Assembly: GCF_048820935.1 (NCBI RefSeq) | Contig: NZ_JBMERD010000013.1 | Coordinates: 1 to 64,000 of the forward strand | Length of the DNA stretch: 64,000 nucleotides | Reading direction: 5' to 3' | Source: Algicoccus sp048820935 | GTDB lineage: Bacteria; Pseudomonadota; Gammaproteobacteria; Burkholderiales; Burkholderiaceae_B | Shown: positions 1-9,349 of the stretch, one piece after another | How positions within the stretch are numbered: the first letter of the stretch is position 1 | How the letters are laid out: each line of letters starts with the position of its first letter | Made by a program: the position numbers and the translations under genes | The notes under the pieces: generated by a model | Database searches by the model: none | Seen by the model: only the letters and a program-made list of their open reading frames with translations | Told to the model about the DNA's origin: nothing

Positions 1-11
1 CTAAAGCGATT

Positions 12-1106
12 ATGCACGAGGTGGGACAACCACTTGTGGCGCGTCCTTCGGTTGAATATAACCACACATTTCTGGACGACTATATGCCGAATGAAACGTA
101 TTATCTCAGTGCGGATATGCGCGCTGAATTACGGTCTCACGGTCAACTTGACGATCAGAATATGCCTGCGGGCACCTTTGCACGTCATTTGGCGAATCGG
201 TTACTGATCGATTTGTCTTGGAATTCCAGTCGGTTAGAAGGTAATACTTACTCGCTATTAGAAACGGAACAGTTGATTTCTGTAGATAAAGCCGCGGCTG
301 GTAAAAGCAGTCTGGATATGCAAATGATTCTGAATCATAAAGGTGCGATCGAGTTTTTGATTGATACAGCGGGAGAAATTAGTTTTAACCGCTATACGAT
401 TTTTAACTTACATGCGCTGTTGTCAGATAACTTACTAGCAGATCACACTGCATGTGGCCGGCTTCGTTCGATTTCTGTCGGGATTGGACAAACGGCTTTT
501 CTACCTTTGGATGGACCACAGCGAATTGATGAGTCTTTTACACGTTTCCTTGAAAAGGTGTCAGATATTCAGGATCCGTTTGAACAGGCATTTTTTGTAA
601 TGGCTCATCTACCTTATTTGCAACCATTCGAGGACGTGAATAAACGAGTATCGAGACTGGCTGCGAATATCCCGTTCATACAGAACAATCTTTGTCCGCT
701 GTCTTTTGTCGATGTGCCCCAAGATCTGTATATCAGCGCGATGCTTGGCATTTATGAATTAAATCGTGTTGAATTGTTACGGGATGTATTTGTTTGGGCG
801 TACAAGCGGTCCTGCGCCCGCTATTCAGTCGTTCGTCAAACGTTGGGAGAGCCTGATCCCTTTCGTTTGGTCTACAGAGAAGAGATTATGCATGTTGTGG
901 CAGCGGTTGTTCGGCAAGCGTGCACTAAATCGCAGGCGATCGATTATGTTGCCCGTTACGCGCAGGATCAGATCGAAGATTCCGATCATGATCGTTTTTT
1001 GGAAGTCGTGCACACACAATTGCTCAGTCTGCACGAAGGTAACATTGCGCGTTATAGAATCAGGCCCAGTCAGTACCATGCTTGGCAACAAAACTGGGCC
1101 TCTTGA
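12..1106 (+). CDS. Fic-family protein with altered active-site motif (possibly 5'-partial)
   Basis: Fic proteins normally transfer AMP or another nucleotide monophosphate to a target hydroxyl. A class II-type inhibitory motif, S72-S-R-L-E76-G-N, fits (S/T)xxxE(G/N). The Fic core follows near residues 200-215, reading QPFEDVNKRVSR where the canonical motif is HPFxxGNGRxxR. The catalytic His is therefore Gln204 and both motif glycines are replaced (Val209, Lys211), while Pro, Phe, Asn210, Arg212 and Arg215 remain. From memory, Fic relatives with a similar 'LQPFxDVNKR' motif exist, so this may be a subfamily trait and not damage. The frame is open to the left edge (no stop before the first ATG), so the true start may lie outside the window. 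It ends 19 bp from the convergent serB. AMPylation activity is uncertain. Confidence 0.8.
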   Translation: MHEVGQPLVARPSVEYNHTFLDDYMPNETYYLSADMRAELRSHGQLDDQNMPAGTFARHLANRLLIDLSWNSSRLEGNTYSLLETEQLISVDKAAAGKSSLDMQMILNHKGAIEFLIDTAGEISFNRYTIFNLHALLSDNLLADHTACGRLRSISVGIGQTAFLPLDGPQRIDESFTRFLEKVSDIQDPFEQAFFVMAHLPYLQPFEDVNKRVSRLAANIPFIQNNLCPLSFVDVPQDLYISAMLGIYELNRVELLRDVFVWAYKRSCARYSVVRQTLGEPDPFRLVYREEIMHVVAAVVRQACTKSQAIDYVARYAQDQIEDSDHDRFLEVVHTQLLSLHEGNIARYRIRPSQYHAWQQNWAS

Positions 1107-1125
1107 TTCACCTATACGGTGACGT

Positions 1126-1992
1126 TTACTCGGTTTCTTTGAACCAGTTCACTACTGCATCGAGTGGGCTGTGGTTTAACGCAAAGTTGGCTTGTGCCTG
1201 AACCACAGGTTTTGCGCGATAGGCCACAGAATAAGTGGCCAGTGCCATCATTTTGAGGTCATTGGCCCCATCACCAATCGCAATCACTTGGTCGGGTGAG
1301 GTGACACCATGTTTTTGTGCAAACTGGTTCAAGTAGTCTGCTTTGGCTTGTGCATCAACAATGTCACCCAGCACTCGACCGGTTAATCGGCCTTGGCTGT
1401 CTTCTTCGAGTGTGTTGGCTTGGGTTTCATCGAGTCCAAGACGTTCTTGCAGTCGTTTGGTAAAGAATGTGAAACCACCAGAAACCAGCAGTGTCCGAAT
1501 GCCTGCTTTTTGTGCTGCCGTGATTAATTCCTGTGCACCCGGGTTGAGCTGGAGACGCTGGGTGTATACGTCGTTTAAGACAGAGGCATCCAGACCTTCT
1601 AAGAATGCGACACGCAGTCGAAGACTTTCGCTAAAGGATGCGATTTCACCGCGCATCGCACGTTCAGTGATTGAGGAGACTTCATCTTTGCGGCCGGCAA
1701 ATGCGGCAATCTCATCGATACATTCGATATTAATGAGCGTGGAGTCCATGTCCATCACTAAAATTTTGCAATCACTGAACTCAGCTTGTGGATCAACATA
1801 CGCATAGTCAGCGAGTAGATCTTGGCACCATTGCACCACGGCTTGTTTGTCTTCAGGTGCTTCTGAGGCAGACAAAAGTCGGGCTGCACTTTTACTGGTC
1901 CATTTCACACCATTGGCTTGCGCAATCGCTGCAATCTGGTCAATAAGGTGTTTATCAAGCGCGGGAGACTGAATCACGAGATCACGAGACAT
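1126..1992 (-). CDS. serB: phosphoserine phosphatase SerB
   Basis: Catalyses the last step of L-serine synthesis, hydrolysing O-phosphoserine. It is a HAD-superfamily enzyme: the nucleophile motif DMDSTLI (DxDxT) lies about 90 residues in, followed by a Ser/Gly-rich motif II (LLVSGGFTFF) and the metal-binding GDGANDLKM loop near the C-terminus. The first ~80 residues form the ACT-like N-terminal part usual for proteobacterial SerB. I chose the ATG at 1992 because AAGGA precedes it at good spacing; an in-frame TTG six codons upstream (2010) abuts the mfd stop and is less likely. Length of about 288 residues fits the family. It follows mfd directly on the same strand, probably co-transcribed. 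Confidence 0.95.
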   Translation of the reverse strand: MSRDLVIQSPALDKHLIDQIAAIAQANGVKWTSKSAARLLSASEAPEDKQAVVQWCQDLLADYAYVDPQAEFSDCKILVMDMDSTLINIECIDEIAAFAGRKDEVSSITERAMRGEIASFSESLRLRVAFLEGLDASVLNDVYTQRLQLNPGAQELITAAQKAGIRTLLVSGGFTFFTKRLQERLGLDETQANTLEEDSQGRLTGRVLGDIVDAQAKADYLNQFAQKHGVTSPDQVIAIGDGANDLKMMALATYSVAYRAKPVVQAQANFALNHSPLDAVVNWFKETE

Positions 1993-2006
1993 CTGATTGA
2001 TTTCCT

Positions 2007-5000
2007 TCAAGAAGACATTTCACGCAAGAGCTTGGCGATCACTTGTGCGCGCTCTTGCAGTGTTTTTGTGATGAGTTCGGTTTTTAAACGATCGGGACCC
2101 GCAAACTTGGTGTCTTTGCGGGATTGAATGATTTCGATGAGGCGAACAGGATCAACCTGCGTATCTTGTTTAAATTGAAACAAGATTTGTTCGTCACTAG
2201 CATCGATTTTACGAATGCCAAGCGGCTGTGCAATGACTCTAAGTTTGTGCAAGGTGATGAGTGCTTTGGCGGGTTCTGGCAGTTTGCCGAAGCGATCAAT
2301 CATTTCTTCTTGCAGCACAATCACGTCATCTTCACTCTGAGCGCCAGAAAGGCGTTTGTAGAGGTTGAGTCGAGCATTGACATCGGGGCAGAAATCCTTG
2401 GGTAATAGAGCCGGGGTGTGAAGTTTGATTTCACAGCCCGTATCAAAAGCAGAGTCTAAGCTGGGTTCACGCCCGTCACGCAGTGCCCTGACAGCTTGCT
2501 GAAGCATGTCGTTGTATAGACTAAACCCAACCTCATGGATATTGCCTGATTGAGAATCACCCAAGATTTCACCGGTGCCACGAATCTCCAAATCGTGCAT
2601 GGCCAGAAAGAAGCCTGATCCCAGTTCTTCCATGGCAGAAATAGCTTCCAAGCGCTTTTTGGCTTGACGCGTTAAAGCATCTTCGCCTGGTGTCAGTAAG
2701 TAGGCATAGGCCTGGTGATGTGAACGACCCACACGACCACGCAACTGATGGAGCTGCGCTAAACCAAAGCGGTCAGCTCGATGCATGATGATGGTGTTAG
2801 CCGTGGGGACGTCAATCCCGGTTTCAATGATGGTGGTGCACAGTAAGACGTTATAACGCTGTTGATAAAACCCACGCATCACTTGCTCGAGTTCACGCTC
2901 ATTCATTTGTCCGTGGGCAATGCCGATGCGTGCTTCAGGAATCAGCTCTTGTAACTTCAGCATGCGATTCTGAATGGTGGAGACTTCGTTGTGCAGAAAA
3001 TAGACTTGTCCACCACGCCGTAATTCACGCAACATCGCTTCGCGAATGGTGCTGTTGTCTTCTCGGCGCACGAACGTTTTAATGGCCAGTCTTTTTTCTG
3101 GGGCTGTGGCTATCACAGAGAAGTCCCGAATACCATCAAGTGACATGCTCAAGGTACGTGGGATGGGTGTAGCTGTGAGTGTGAGTACATCCACTTGTGC
3201 CCGTAATGCTTTGAGTGTTTCTTTTTGACGGACCCCGAAACGATGTTCTTCATCAATGATGACAAGTCCCAAGCGTTTGAACTGCATGCTTTTAGAGAGT
3301 AGCTTGTGGGTGCCAATGACAATATCGACGGAACCGTCCACGACACCCTCAACGGCCGCACGCACCTCTTTAGTGGTTCGCATGCGCGACAGTTCGGCGA
3401 TTTTAACGGGCCACTGCGCGAATCGGTCTGCAAATGTTTGTGCATGTTGTTCTGCCAGTAGGGTGGTGGGGCACAGCAGAGCCACTTGCTGATTATTGGC
3501 GACCGCCACAAAGGCCGCCCGTAAAGCCACTTCTGTTTTCCCAAAGCCGACATCACCGCAGACGAGTCGATCCATGGGACGGGTGCTGGCCATGTCCTCT
3601 AAAACAGCTGCAATGGCTGCGGCCTGATCAGGCGTTTCCTCAAAACCGAACTCGTCGGCAAAGATTTCATAATCATCTTCAGGCACGGCAAAGACATGTC
3701 CTTGTCGGGCGGCGCGTTGAGCGTACAGCTCCAGAAGTTCGGCAGCGGTATCACGAACCTGTTCGGCCGCTTTGCGTCGAGCTTTATCCCATTGGCCAGA
3801 GCCCAGCTGATGCAAAGGTGCATTCTCCGGATCAGCACCACTGTACCGAGTGATCACTTCAAGTTGTGAAACGGGGACGTAGAGTGTGGTGTCATTGGCA
3901 TAGGTTAGATGTAAAAACTCCAAGATCCCTTCACCAAGATCCATGTCGATTAGACCCATATATCGTCCGACACCATGTTCGGTGTGAACCACGGGGTCAC
4001 CGACTCGCAACTCCGCCAGATCACGAATCATGAGCTGTGGGTCAGATTGTGTGGCTGCCCGTTTACGTCGACGTGAGCTCACGTGCTCTGGGTATAGATC
4101 GTTTTCTGTTAGGAGAACAAATGCATCGTCATGTGAAACAAATCCACCCGACATGGGGGCAATGACTACCTCAAATCCGCCTTGTGTCTCGATTGCTTGC
4201 GTCAATGTTTGTGCTTGATCGTCTGCGTTTAGACCGTATTCAGCTAACAAGTCGACGAGTGTTTCACGTCGACCAGCAGAATCGGCACACAGGACGGTGG
4301 TATAGGACTGATATTTTTCGAGGGCTTGGCGCAGCAATCGCAGCGGATCGTCGGCTTTGCGTTGTATGGCGACATTGGGTGCGCTGTCAAACCCAGCCGC
4401 TTCACCCTGTGATTGACCTTGTGCTTCGCCCTGTAGGTTGAGTGTGAGTCGAGCGTAGGGTTTGAGTTGCTCAAATACCTGATCGGTTTTTAAAAAAAGC
4501 GATTGGGGCGGTAAGACAGGACGTTCTCGATCGGCATTTAGAAACTGATAACGACTTTGTGTGTCGGTCAGAAACTTTTGCATCGTGCCTTCAACATCGC
4601 CCTGTAAAACGATCAGACTTTCTTCGGGCAAATAGTCAAAGAGCGTTGCAGTTTCTTCGAAGAATAAAGGTAGATAGTATTCGGCACCTGCAAACGCGAT
4701 GCCATTGCCGATGTCTCGATAGGGTAGAGCTTTTGAGGGGTCACCTTCGAATTGTTCCCGAAACCGTGACCGAAATAGATTACGCGCCTCTTCATCCATG
4801 GGAAATTCGCGCCCCGGTAACAGTTGAACATCGCCCACTGGGTACAGACTGCGTTGGGTGTCGACATCAAAGGCTCGGATGGACTCGATCTCATCATCAA
4901 ACAAATCAATCCGATAGGGAACTGCAGAGCCCATGGGAAAGAGGTCGACTAGACCACCACGAATACTGAACTGACCCGCTTGCATGACTTGTGTGACGTG

Positions 5001-5492
5001 ATCGTAGTTAGCCAGCACCAGTTGTTCACGCAATGCCGCTTCATTCAGACGTTCGCCTTGACGGAAGGTGAACGTGTGCGCCGCTAAAAAGGATGGCGGG
5101 GCTAGTACGTATTGCGCAGTGGTGGCGGGAACTGTGAGTACATCCACTTCGCGCGTCATCAATGCGTGGAGGGTGCGCAAACGCTCGGAGACTAGGTCTT
5201 GGTGCGGTGAGAAGCTGTCGTATGGCAGCGTTTCCCAGTCGGGCAAACGACGAATGTGCAAATCCGGCTGCAACAAGGCCATTTCTTCGGCTAAGCGTTG
5301 AGCTTGCAAAGGGTCGGCGGTCACAATTACCAAGGTGCGAGGTTTTAAGGATTGGGCAACTTTAGTGAGAAGCCAAGCATCGCCTGAACCTGGCGGACTG
5401 GCGATACTCAGACGTTGCGCAGATTTTATGCGTGTGATCTGGTTAAGCAGTGATTGTTGTGTGTTGGATGCTGGAGATTGGACCGTGGACAT
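2007..5492 (-). CDS. mfd: transcription-repair coupling factor Mfd
   Basis: Mfd is an ATP-driven dsDNA translocase that removes RNA polymerase stalled at lesions and recruits UvrA. In order the protein shows a UvrB-like N-terminal part, the RNA-polymerase interaction (CarD-like) domain at 'RVGDPVVHTEHGVGRYMGL', and a superfamily 2 helicase core with Walker A GDVGFGKTEVAL, DEEH box (IIDEEHRFGV) and motif VI QLRGRVGRS. A C-terminal TRCF domain completes it. About 1160 residues from the ATG at 5492, close to the E. coli length; a TTG start twelve codons upstream (5528) is also open, and neither has a clear Shine-Dalgarno. It is divergent from ispD across about 270 bp, and serB lies immediately downstream. 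Confidence 0.96.
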   Translation of the reverse strand: MSTVQSPASNTQQSLLNQITRIKSAQRLSIASPPGSGDAWLLTKVAQSLKPRTLVIVTADPLQAQRLAEEMALLQPDLHIRRLPDWETLPYDSFSPHQDLVSERLRTLHALMTREVDVLTVPATTAQYVLAPPSFLAAHTFTFRQGERLNEAALREQLVLANYDHVTQVMQAGQFSIRGGLVDLFPMGSAVPYRIDLFDDEIESIRAFDVDTQRSLYPVGDVQLLPGREFPMDEEARNLFRSRFREQFEGDPSKALPYRDIGNGIAFAGAEYYLPLFFEETATLFDYLPEESLIVLQGDVEGTMQKFLTDTQSRYQFLNADRERPVLPPQSLFLKTDQVFEQLKPYARLTLNLQGEAQGQSQGEAAGFDSAPNVAIQRKADDPLRLLRQALEKYQSYTTVLCADSAGRRETLVDLLAEYGLNADDQAQTLTQAIETQGGFEVVIAPMSGGFVSHDDAFVLLTENDLYPEHVSSRRRKRAATQSDPQLMIRDLAELRVGDPVVHTEHGVGRYMGLIDMDLGEGILEFLHLTYANDTTLYVPVSQLEVITRYSGADPENAPLHQLGSGQWDKARRKAAEQVRDTAAELLELYAQRAARQGHVFAVPEDDYEIFADEFGFEETPDQAAAIAAVLEDMASTRPMDRLVCGDVGFGKTEVALRAAFVAVANNQQVALLCPTTLLAEQHAQTFADRFAQWPVKIAELSRMRTTKEVRAAVEGVVDGSVDIVIGTHKLLSKSMQFKRLGLVIIDEEHRFGVRQKETLKALRAQVDVLTLTATPIPRTLSMSLDGIRDFSVIATAPEKRLAIKTFVRREDNSTIREAMLRELRRGGQVYFLHNEVSTIQNRMLKLQELIPEARIGIAHGQMNERELEQVMRGFYQQRYNVLLCTTIIETGIDVPTANTIIMHRADRFGLAQLHQLRGRVGRSHHQAYAYLLTPGEDALTRQAKKRLEAISAMEELGSGFFLAMHDLEIRGTGEILGDSQSGNIHEVGFSLYNDMLQQAVRALRDGREPSLDSAFDTGCEIKLHTPALLPKDFCPDVNARLNLYKRLSGAQSEDDVIVLQEEMIDRFGKLPEPAKALITLHKLRVIAQPLGIRKIDASDEQILFQFKQDTQVDPVRLIEIIQSRKDTKFAGPDRLKTELITKTLQERAQVIAKLLREMSS

Positions 5493-5714
5493 TGTGAGCG
5501 TGTGATGAGCGGTAAAGCGTTTTGGCAATCAAGGCGATAAAAACTATCCATTCATAATATGCAGCATAGAACCGAGCGCTGGCATGGATGATGCGTCGAA
5601 TCGACGTGTTCCGGAATGGGTCGCACTGTGAATCTGCCAATCAGGCTAACATTATCCCCCAGATCCACTTTTAAATGGGTAAAACAGGACGGGCAGTGTG
5701 TCTTGGAGCATTAA

Positions 5715-5740
5715 GTGCGAATTGATTGTTTAGTTCGCAC
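5715..5740. promoter_or_regulatory. inverted repeat upstream of ispD
   Basis: Perfect 7-bp arms GTGCGAA and TTCGCAC are separated by 12 nt in the mfd-ispD divergent intergenic region, ending 21 bp before the ispD ATG. It could be a small operator or a hairpin in the ispD leader. No T-tract follows, so it is not an intrinsic terminator. No convincing -35/-10 pair was found beside it. Confidence 0.3.
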
Positions 5741-5761
5741 AAAACAACGGAGTGTGTCGCT

Positions 5762-6511
5762 ATGGCAGACAAAATAGTCGCAATTGTGCCAGCGGGTGGT
5801 ATCGGTCAGCGTGCGAATGCAGGGACTGGAATGACGATCCCCAAACAATATCGCCCGATTTTGGGACGCAGTATGCTGCGCCGTAGTGTCCAAGCTTTGT
5901 TAGCTGATGCGCGTATCGCAGAGGTTCTCATTGGAATTCAAGCCCACGATGACTGGGCGGTTGCCACCATTGAAGATTTAGAGCGAGTGTCGTTAAGCCC
6001 TGTCGCAGGTCCGACGCGTGCCGAAACGGTGCTTGGGGTTCTTGATGCGGCCTTGTTAGAGGGCAAACTGGCACCGCAAGACTGGGTTCTGGTGCACGAT
6101 GCGGCGCGACCTGGGCTCCCAAAACAGGATTTAAAATCCTTAATAGATGCTTGTGTGCATCACCAGCAAGGTGGGCTGCTCGCACGGCAAGCGACTGATA
6201 CGGTGAAGTTTGCAGGCTTATCAGATGGTATTAATGGGCCGGTTTGCAGTGAAACGACCCTGCCTAGAGAACAGGTTTGGTTTGCACAAACCCCACAAAT
6301 GTTTCGGGCGCAGCCGCTTTCAGAGGCTTTGCATGCTGGACTAAAGAACGGCGAAGCACTGACCGATGAGGCCAGTGCCATGGAACTGATGGGTGAGCGC
6401 CCATTATTAATTGCTGGTTCGGCACGTAACTTTAAAGTGACGTGGCCAGAAGATTTTGAACGTATGGAGGCAGTAATTGAGCTTGAATATTCGGATAGGA
6501 CAGGGGTTTGA
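5762..6511 (+). CDS. ispD: 2-C-methyl-D-erythritol 4-phosphate cytidylyltransferase IspD
   Basis: IspD joins CTP and MEP to form CDP-ME in the non-mevalonate isoprenoid pathway. The N-terminal nucleotide-binding loop 'VPAGGIGQRANAGTGM' with the following 'PKQY' is typical, as are the central 'VHDAARP' motif and 'TDEASAMEL' near the C-terminus. Length is 249 residues. The ATG at 5762 is preceded by GGAG at 9 nt; an in-frame TTG twelve codons upstream is less likely. The 3' end overlaps ispF by 35 nt, so the two successive-pathway enzymes are translated from one message. Confidence 0.95.
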   Translation: MADKIVAIVPAGGIGQRANAGTGMTIPKQYRPILGRSMLRRSVQALLADARIAEVLIGIQAHDDWAVATIEDLERVSLSPVAGPTRAETVLGVLDAALLEGKLAPQDWVLVHDAARPGLPKQDLKSLIDACVHHQQGGLLARQATDTVKFAGLSDGINGPVCSETTLPREQVWFAQTPQMFRAQPLSEALHAGLKNGEALTDEASAMELMGERPLLIAGSARNFKVTWPEDFERMEAVIELEYSDRTGV

Positions 6512-6980
6512 TATCCACGCGTTGGTTCCTGCTCGACCACTCATTTTAGGGGGTGTTCAGATTGCGCATAGTCATGGATTGTTAGGTCACTCCGATGCCG
6601 ACGCATTGCTGCACGCGATTACGGATGCGGTGTTAGGCGCAGCCGGTCTGGGTGATATTGGTCGCTTGTTTCCTGATACGGATGCGGCCTATGAAGGTGC
6701 AGATAGCCGGGTTTTGTTGAGAGATGCCATGGCTCGTGTTCATGAAGTGGGCTGGCGTGTTGTGAACGTGGATGCCACGATTCATGCGCAAGCCCCGAAG
6801 ATCGCGCCCCATGCGCCTCAGATGGTCGAGAATGTGGCCCATGATCTGGGTGTGGCGATTGATTGCGTCAACATCAAGGGTAAAACCAACGAAGGGCTTG
6901 GGCATATCGGTAAAAAAGAAGGCATTGCTGTGAGTGCTGTGGCTTTGCTGATGCGAGGCGGTGACAGCGTTGCGATGTAG
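6477..6980 (+). CDS. ispF: 2-C-methyl-D-erythritol 2,4-cyclodiphosphate synthase IspF
   Basis: IspF cyclises CDP-ME 2-phosphate to MEcPP with release of CMP. The metal-binding signature 'GQGFDIHAL' and the substrate motif 'LLGHSDADALLHAITDA' are intact, and the 167-residue length is normal. The start is set at a TTG inside ispD because a strong GGAGG sits 6 nt upstream of it, whereas no ATG is available before the conserved N-terminal 'IRIGQGFD'. The overlap with ispD suggests translational coupling. The neighbour downstream (TsaB-RimI) begins about 60 bp later on the same strand. Confidence 0.95.
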   Translation: MSLNIRIGQGFDIHALVPARPLILGGVQIAHSHGLLGHSDADALLHAITDAVLGAAGLGDIGRLFPDTDAAYEGADSRVLLRDAMARVHEVGWRVVNVDATIHAQAPKIAPHAPQMVENVAHDLGVAIDCVNIKGKTNEGLGHIGKKEGIAVSAVALLMRGGDSVAM

Positions 6981-7038
6981 AATGATTGTCTTGGGGCAAC
7001 TGTCTGGGTTGCTTTGCCTTCGTAACTAAGATTTGAAA

Positions 7039-8319
7039 ATGATGAAACGACCGCTTCTTGCGATTGATACGGCTGGTGCCGTCTGTGGTATTGCGCTCTA
7101 TCAACGTGGTGAGGGGCAGCAGGAACGTTTGTTCACTCGTGAGCTCGAAGGGGTACGTGGACATGCGCAGCACATTTTGCCACTGATTGATGAGGTGCTT
7201 GCACAGGCGAACTGTACCCGAGGCGATTTAGGTGCAGTCGCATTCAATCAAGGGCCGGGTGCTTTTACGGGTATTCGTCTGGGCTGTAGTGTGGCGCAAG
7301 GCATGGCATTGGCTTTAGATCTACCCGTAATCCCCGTGGGTATGTTGCCCGCATTTGCTGCAGGACTGAAAGCACCCGCGCAAGATGGGTTGTGCTTAAT
7401 GGCGGCCGATGCCCGCATGGACGAGGTGTATTTTGCGGCTTATGGGCCTTATGGACCGCATGGGTCGTATGAGCGTCTGACGCTTCAATGGCCTGTACTG
7501 ATTTCAGCGCAAGACTGTTTGCCTTACATCGCACGTCGACTCAGTTATTGGGTTCGAGCTGCAGGTGTGCAACAAGTGACTCTCGCTGGCGATGGCTGGG
7601 CTTTGATGAATCAAACGCTTTGTCATCAGACGCTTCAGGAGGCGGTGCCTGAGATTGTGCTGCAGGATTGGCACGCACAAACGCCAACAGTGGATGTGCA
7701 ATCGATTGCCCGTCATGCTTGGGATTTATGGCAACAGGGTCGGTATGTTGATCCTGCTCTGGCTTTGCCTCTTTATCTGCGTGACAAAGTGGCTTTCACT
7801 ACGCAGGAACGTGAGCTCGGGCAAGGTGGCAATCCGAAGGCTGCGCAGCCAGAAGATATTTTGTTGTTACCAATGAGCGAACATGATTTGCCTGAGGTCG
7901 CAGCCCTTGAAGCCGAAAGTCAAGTTTCACCTTGGCGAGAAACTCAATTTAAAGAGGCTTTAGAAGCTGGTTACCCCGCTTGGGTTTTGCGTAACAGTGC
8001 AGATCAGCTTGTGGGCTTGTGCGTCATGATGATTGCGCCCGATGAGGCGCATCTGCTCACGATTGCAGTGAGTTCCGATGTTAGACGACAGGGACTGGCT
8101 TCTAAGTTGCTTGCACAGGTGCTCGAAGTGGCTCGTCAGAGTCAAGCTCAACAGATTGTGCTTGAAGTGCGTGTCTCCAATCAGGCGGCTAGATTGTTTT
8201 ACGAGCAACATGGTTTTGTGGAAATTGGTATGCGCCGTGGTTATTACCCATGTCCAGAGAACGGGCGTGAAGATGCGCAAGTTCTGGCGCTTCGATTGAC
8301 GGCAGGTAGTTCAGCATGA
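7039..8319 (+). CDS. tsaB: TsaB-RimI fusion: t6A synthesis dimerisation subunit joined to ribosomal protein S18-alanine acetyltransferase
   Basis: The first ~225 residues are TsaB (YeaZ), the ASKHA-fold partner of TsaD in N6-threonylcarbamoyladenosine tRNA modification: it opens with 'LLAIDTAGAVCGIALYQ' and contains 'FNQGPGAFTGIRLGCSVAQG'. The last ~150 residues form a GNAT acetyltransferase of the RimI type, with 'LPEVAALEAESQVSPW', the acetyl-CoA loop 'VSSDVRRQGLASKLL' and the late 'NQAARLFYEQHGFVEIGMRRGYY'. In most relatives these are two adjacent genes; here one reading frame runs through both with no stop or frameshift. ATG at 7039 (a TTG lies two codons earlier). The stop overlaps the downstream glycosylase start (ATGA), so the two are coupled. 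Confidence 0.93.
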   Translation: MMKRPLLAIDTAGAVCGIALYQRGEGQQERLFTRELEGVRGHAQHILPLIDEVLAQANCTRGDLGAVAFNQGPGAFTGIRLGCSVAQGMALALDLPVIPVGMLPAFAAGLKAPAQDGLCLMAADARMDEVYFAAYGPYGPHGSYERLTLQWPVLISAQDCLPYIARRLSYWVRAAGVQQVTLAGDGWALMNQTLCHQTLQEAVPEIVLQDWHAQTPTVDVQSIARHAWDLWQQGRYVDPALALPLYLRDKVAFTTQERELGQGGNPKAAQPEDILLLPMSEHDLPEVAALEAESQVSPWRETQFKEALEAGYPAWVLRNSADQLVGLCVMMIAPDEAHLLTIAVSSDVRRQGLASKLLAQVLEVARQSQAQQIVLEVRVSNQAARLFYEQHGFVEIGMRRGYYPCPENGREDAQVLALRLTAGSSA

Positions 8320-9296
8320 CGAGCGCACAAAGATCTCGGGCGCAACCCATGCGTTTGCCTGCTTTGCAGCATGCGAGCTTGCGGGTGATGGGGATTCAAT
8401 TGCCTTGGATTCTGGCTGAGGTCACGCAACAGGCTGAACAGAAAGAGGTGATGCCGAGTGAGGTGGCACAACGGCCATTGCATTCTGAGACACCACCGTC
8501 AGCGGTGAGACATGGAACACAAGCACAAAGTGAGGGTTCTGCTTCTGTGGCTGCTGCACCCACGGTGCAAGTTCCGAGCGATGTGCAGGAACTCGTTGAG
8601 GCAGCCCGACAGGCGGCTAAAACGGTGGGACGGTCTCGTCGTGCTGGATCAGAGGTGCGCGAGCCTGTCACGCAGATGGCAGCGCAACCGATTCAGCTTT
8701 CCCGGGTGGTTGTGCCTGCAGAGCTTGCTCAAATGGATTTGGCGACTTTGTCGCAACACATCTCGCAATGCACAGCATGTTCCTTGACGCAGGCGCGTCA
8801 TCAGGTGGTGGTTGGTGAAGGTCAGGCAAGCGCTCGATTATTGATTGTGAGTGAAGCGCCTGGCGAACAAGAAGATCTTCAAGGACAGCCCTTTGTCGGT
8901 CCCGTAGGTGAGCTGTTTGACAATATGTTGGCGTCGATTGGTTGCAACCGACAAAACGATGTGTATATCACGAACGTGATTAAATGCCGACCAGTTGGCA
9001 ATCGCAATCCTCGGATGGATGAAATTGCCAGTTGCTTGCCTTTCTTAAAGCGTCAGATTGAGCTGGTCAAGCCTGACGTTATTTTGGCGATGGGACGCTT
9101 GGCTGCCGTGACCTTAGTTGATAGTGCCGTCCCACAAAATACAGTGCACCAGCTCAGAAAACCCAACCAGACGACTACGATCGGTGATCGGTCGATTCCG
9201 GTGGTCGTGACTTATCATCCGAGCTATTTGATGCGCCGTGCGCAAGACAAGCGTTTAGCTTGGGAAGATCTCAAGCGCCTAGCGACATTTCTGTAA
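8316..9296 (+). CDS. family 4 uracil-DNA glycosylase (Fe-S type)
   Basis: Removes uracil from DNA as the first step of base-excision repair. The C-terminal ~200 residues carry the family 4 signature: 'SEAPGEQEDLQGQPFVGPVG' followed by 'YITNVIKCRP', and the cysteines expected for a 4Fe-4S cluster (C-x2-C in 'QCTACSL', one Cys in KCRP, one in 'ASCLPF'). The C-terminal 'VVTYHPSYLMR' holds the active-site His. The first ~130 residues are low-complexity, rich in Ala, Gln, Val and Ser, and are a linker or species-specific extension. The start overlaps tsaB-rimI by 4 nt. It converges on lplT. Confidence 0.9.
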   Translation: MTSAQRSRAQPMRLPALQHASLRVMGIQLPWILAEVTQQAEQKEVMPSEVAQRPLHSETPPSAVRHGTQAQSEGSASVAAAPTVQVPSDVQELVEAARQAAKTVGRSRRAGSEVREPVTQMAAQPIQLSRVVVPAELAQMDLATLSQHISQCTACSLTQARHQVVVGEGQASARLLIVSEAPGEQEDLQGQPFVGPVGELFDNMLASIGCNRQNDVYITNVIKCRPVGNRNPRMDEIASCLPFLKRQIELVKPDVILAMGRLAAVTLVDSAVPQNTVHQLRKPNQTTTIGDRSIPVVVTYHPSYLMRRAQDKRLAWEDLKRLATFL

Positions 9297-9349
9297 GCGC
9301 ATCAACGACTTATCAATACAGGCTCTGTTAAAGACCACTGAGCGTTGCT

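Noticed and set aside
3434..3853. Long open frames opposite mfd, for example 3434-3853 and 4559-4969 on the plus strand
   Set aside because: They lie fully inside the well-supported mfd gene, lack ribosome sites and have no recognisable protein sequence.
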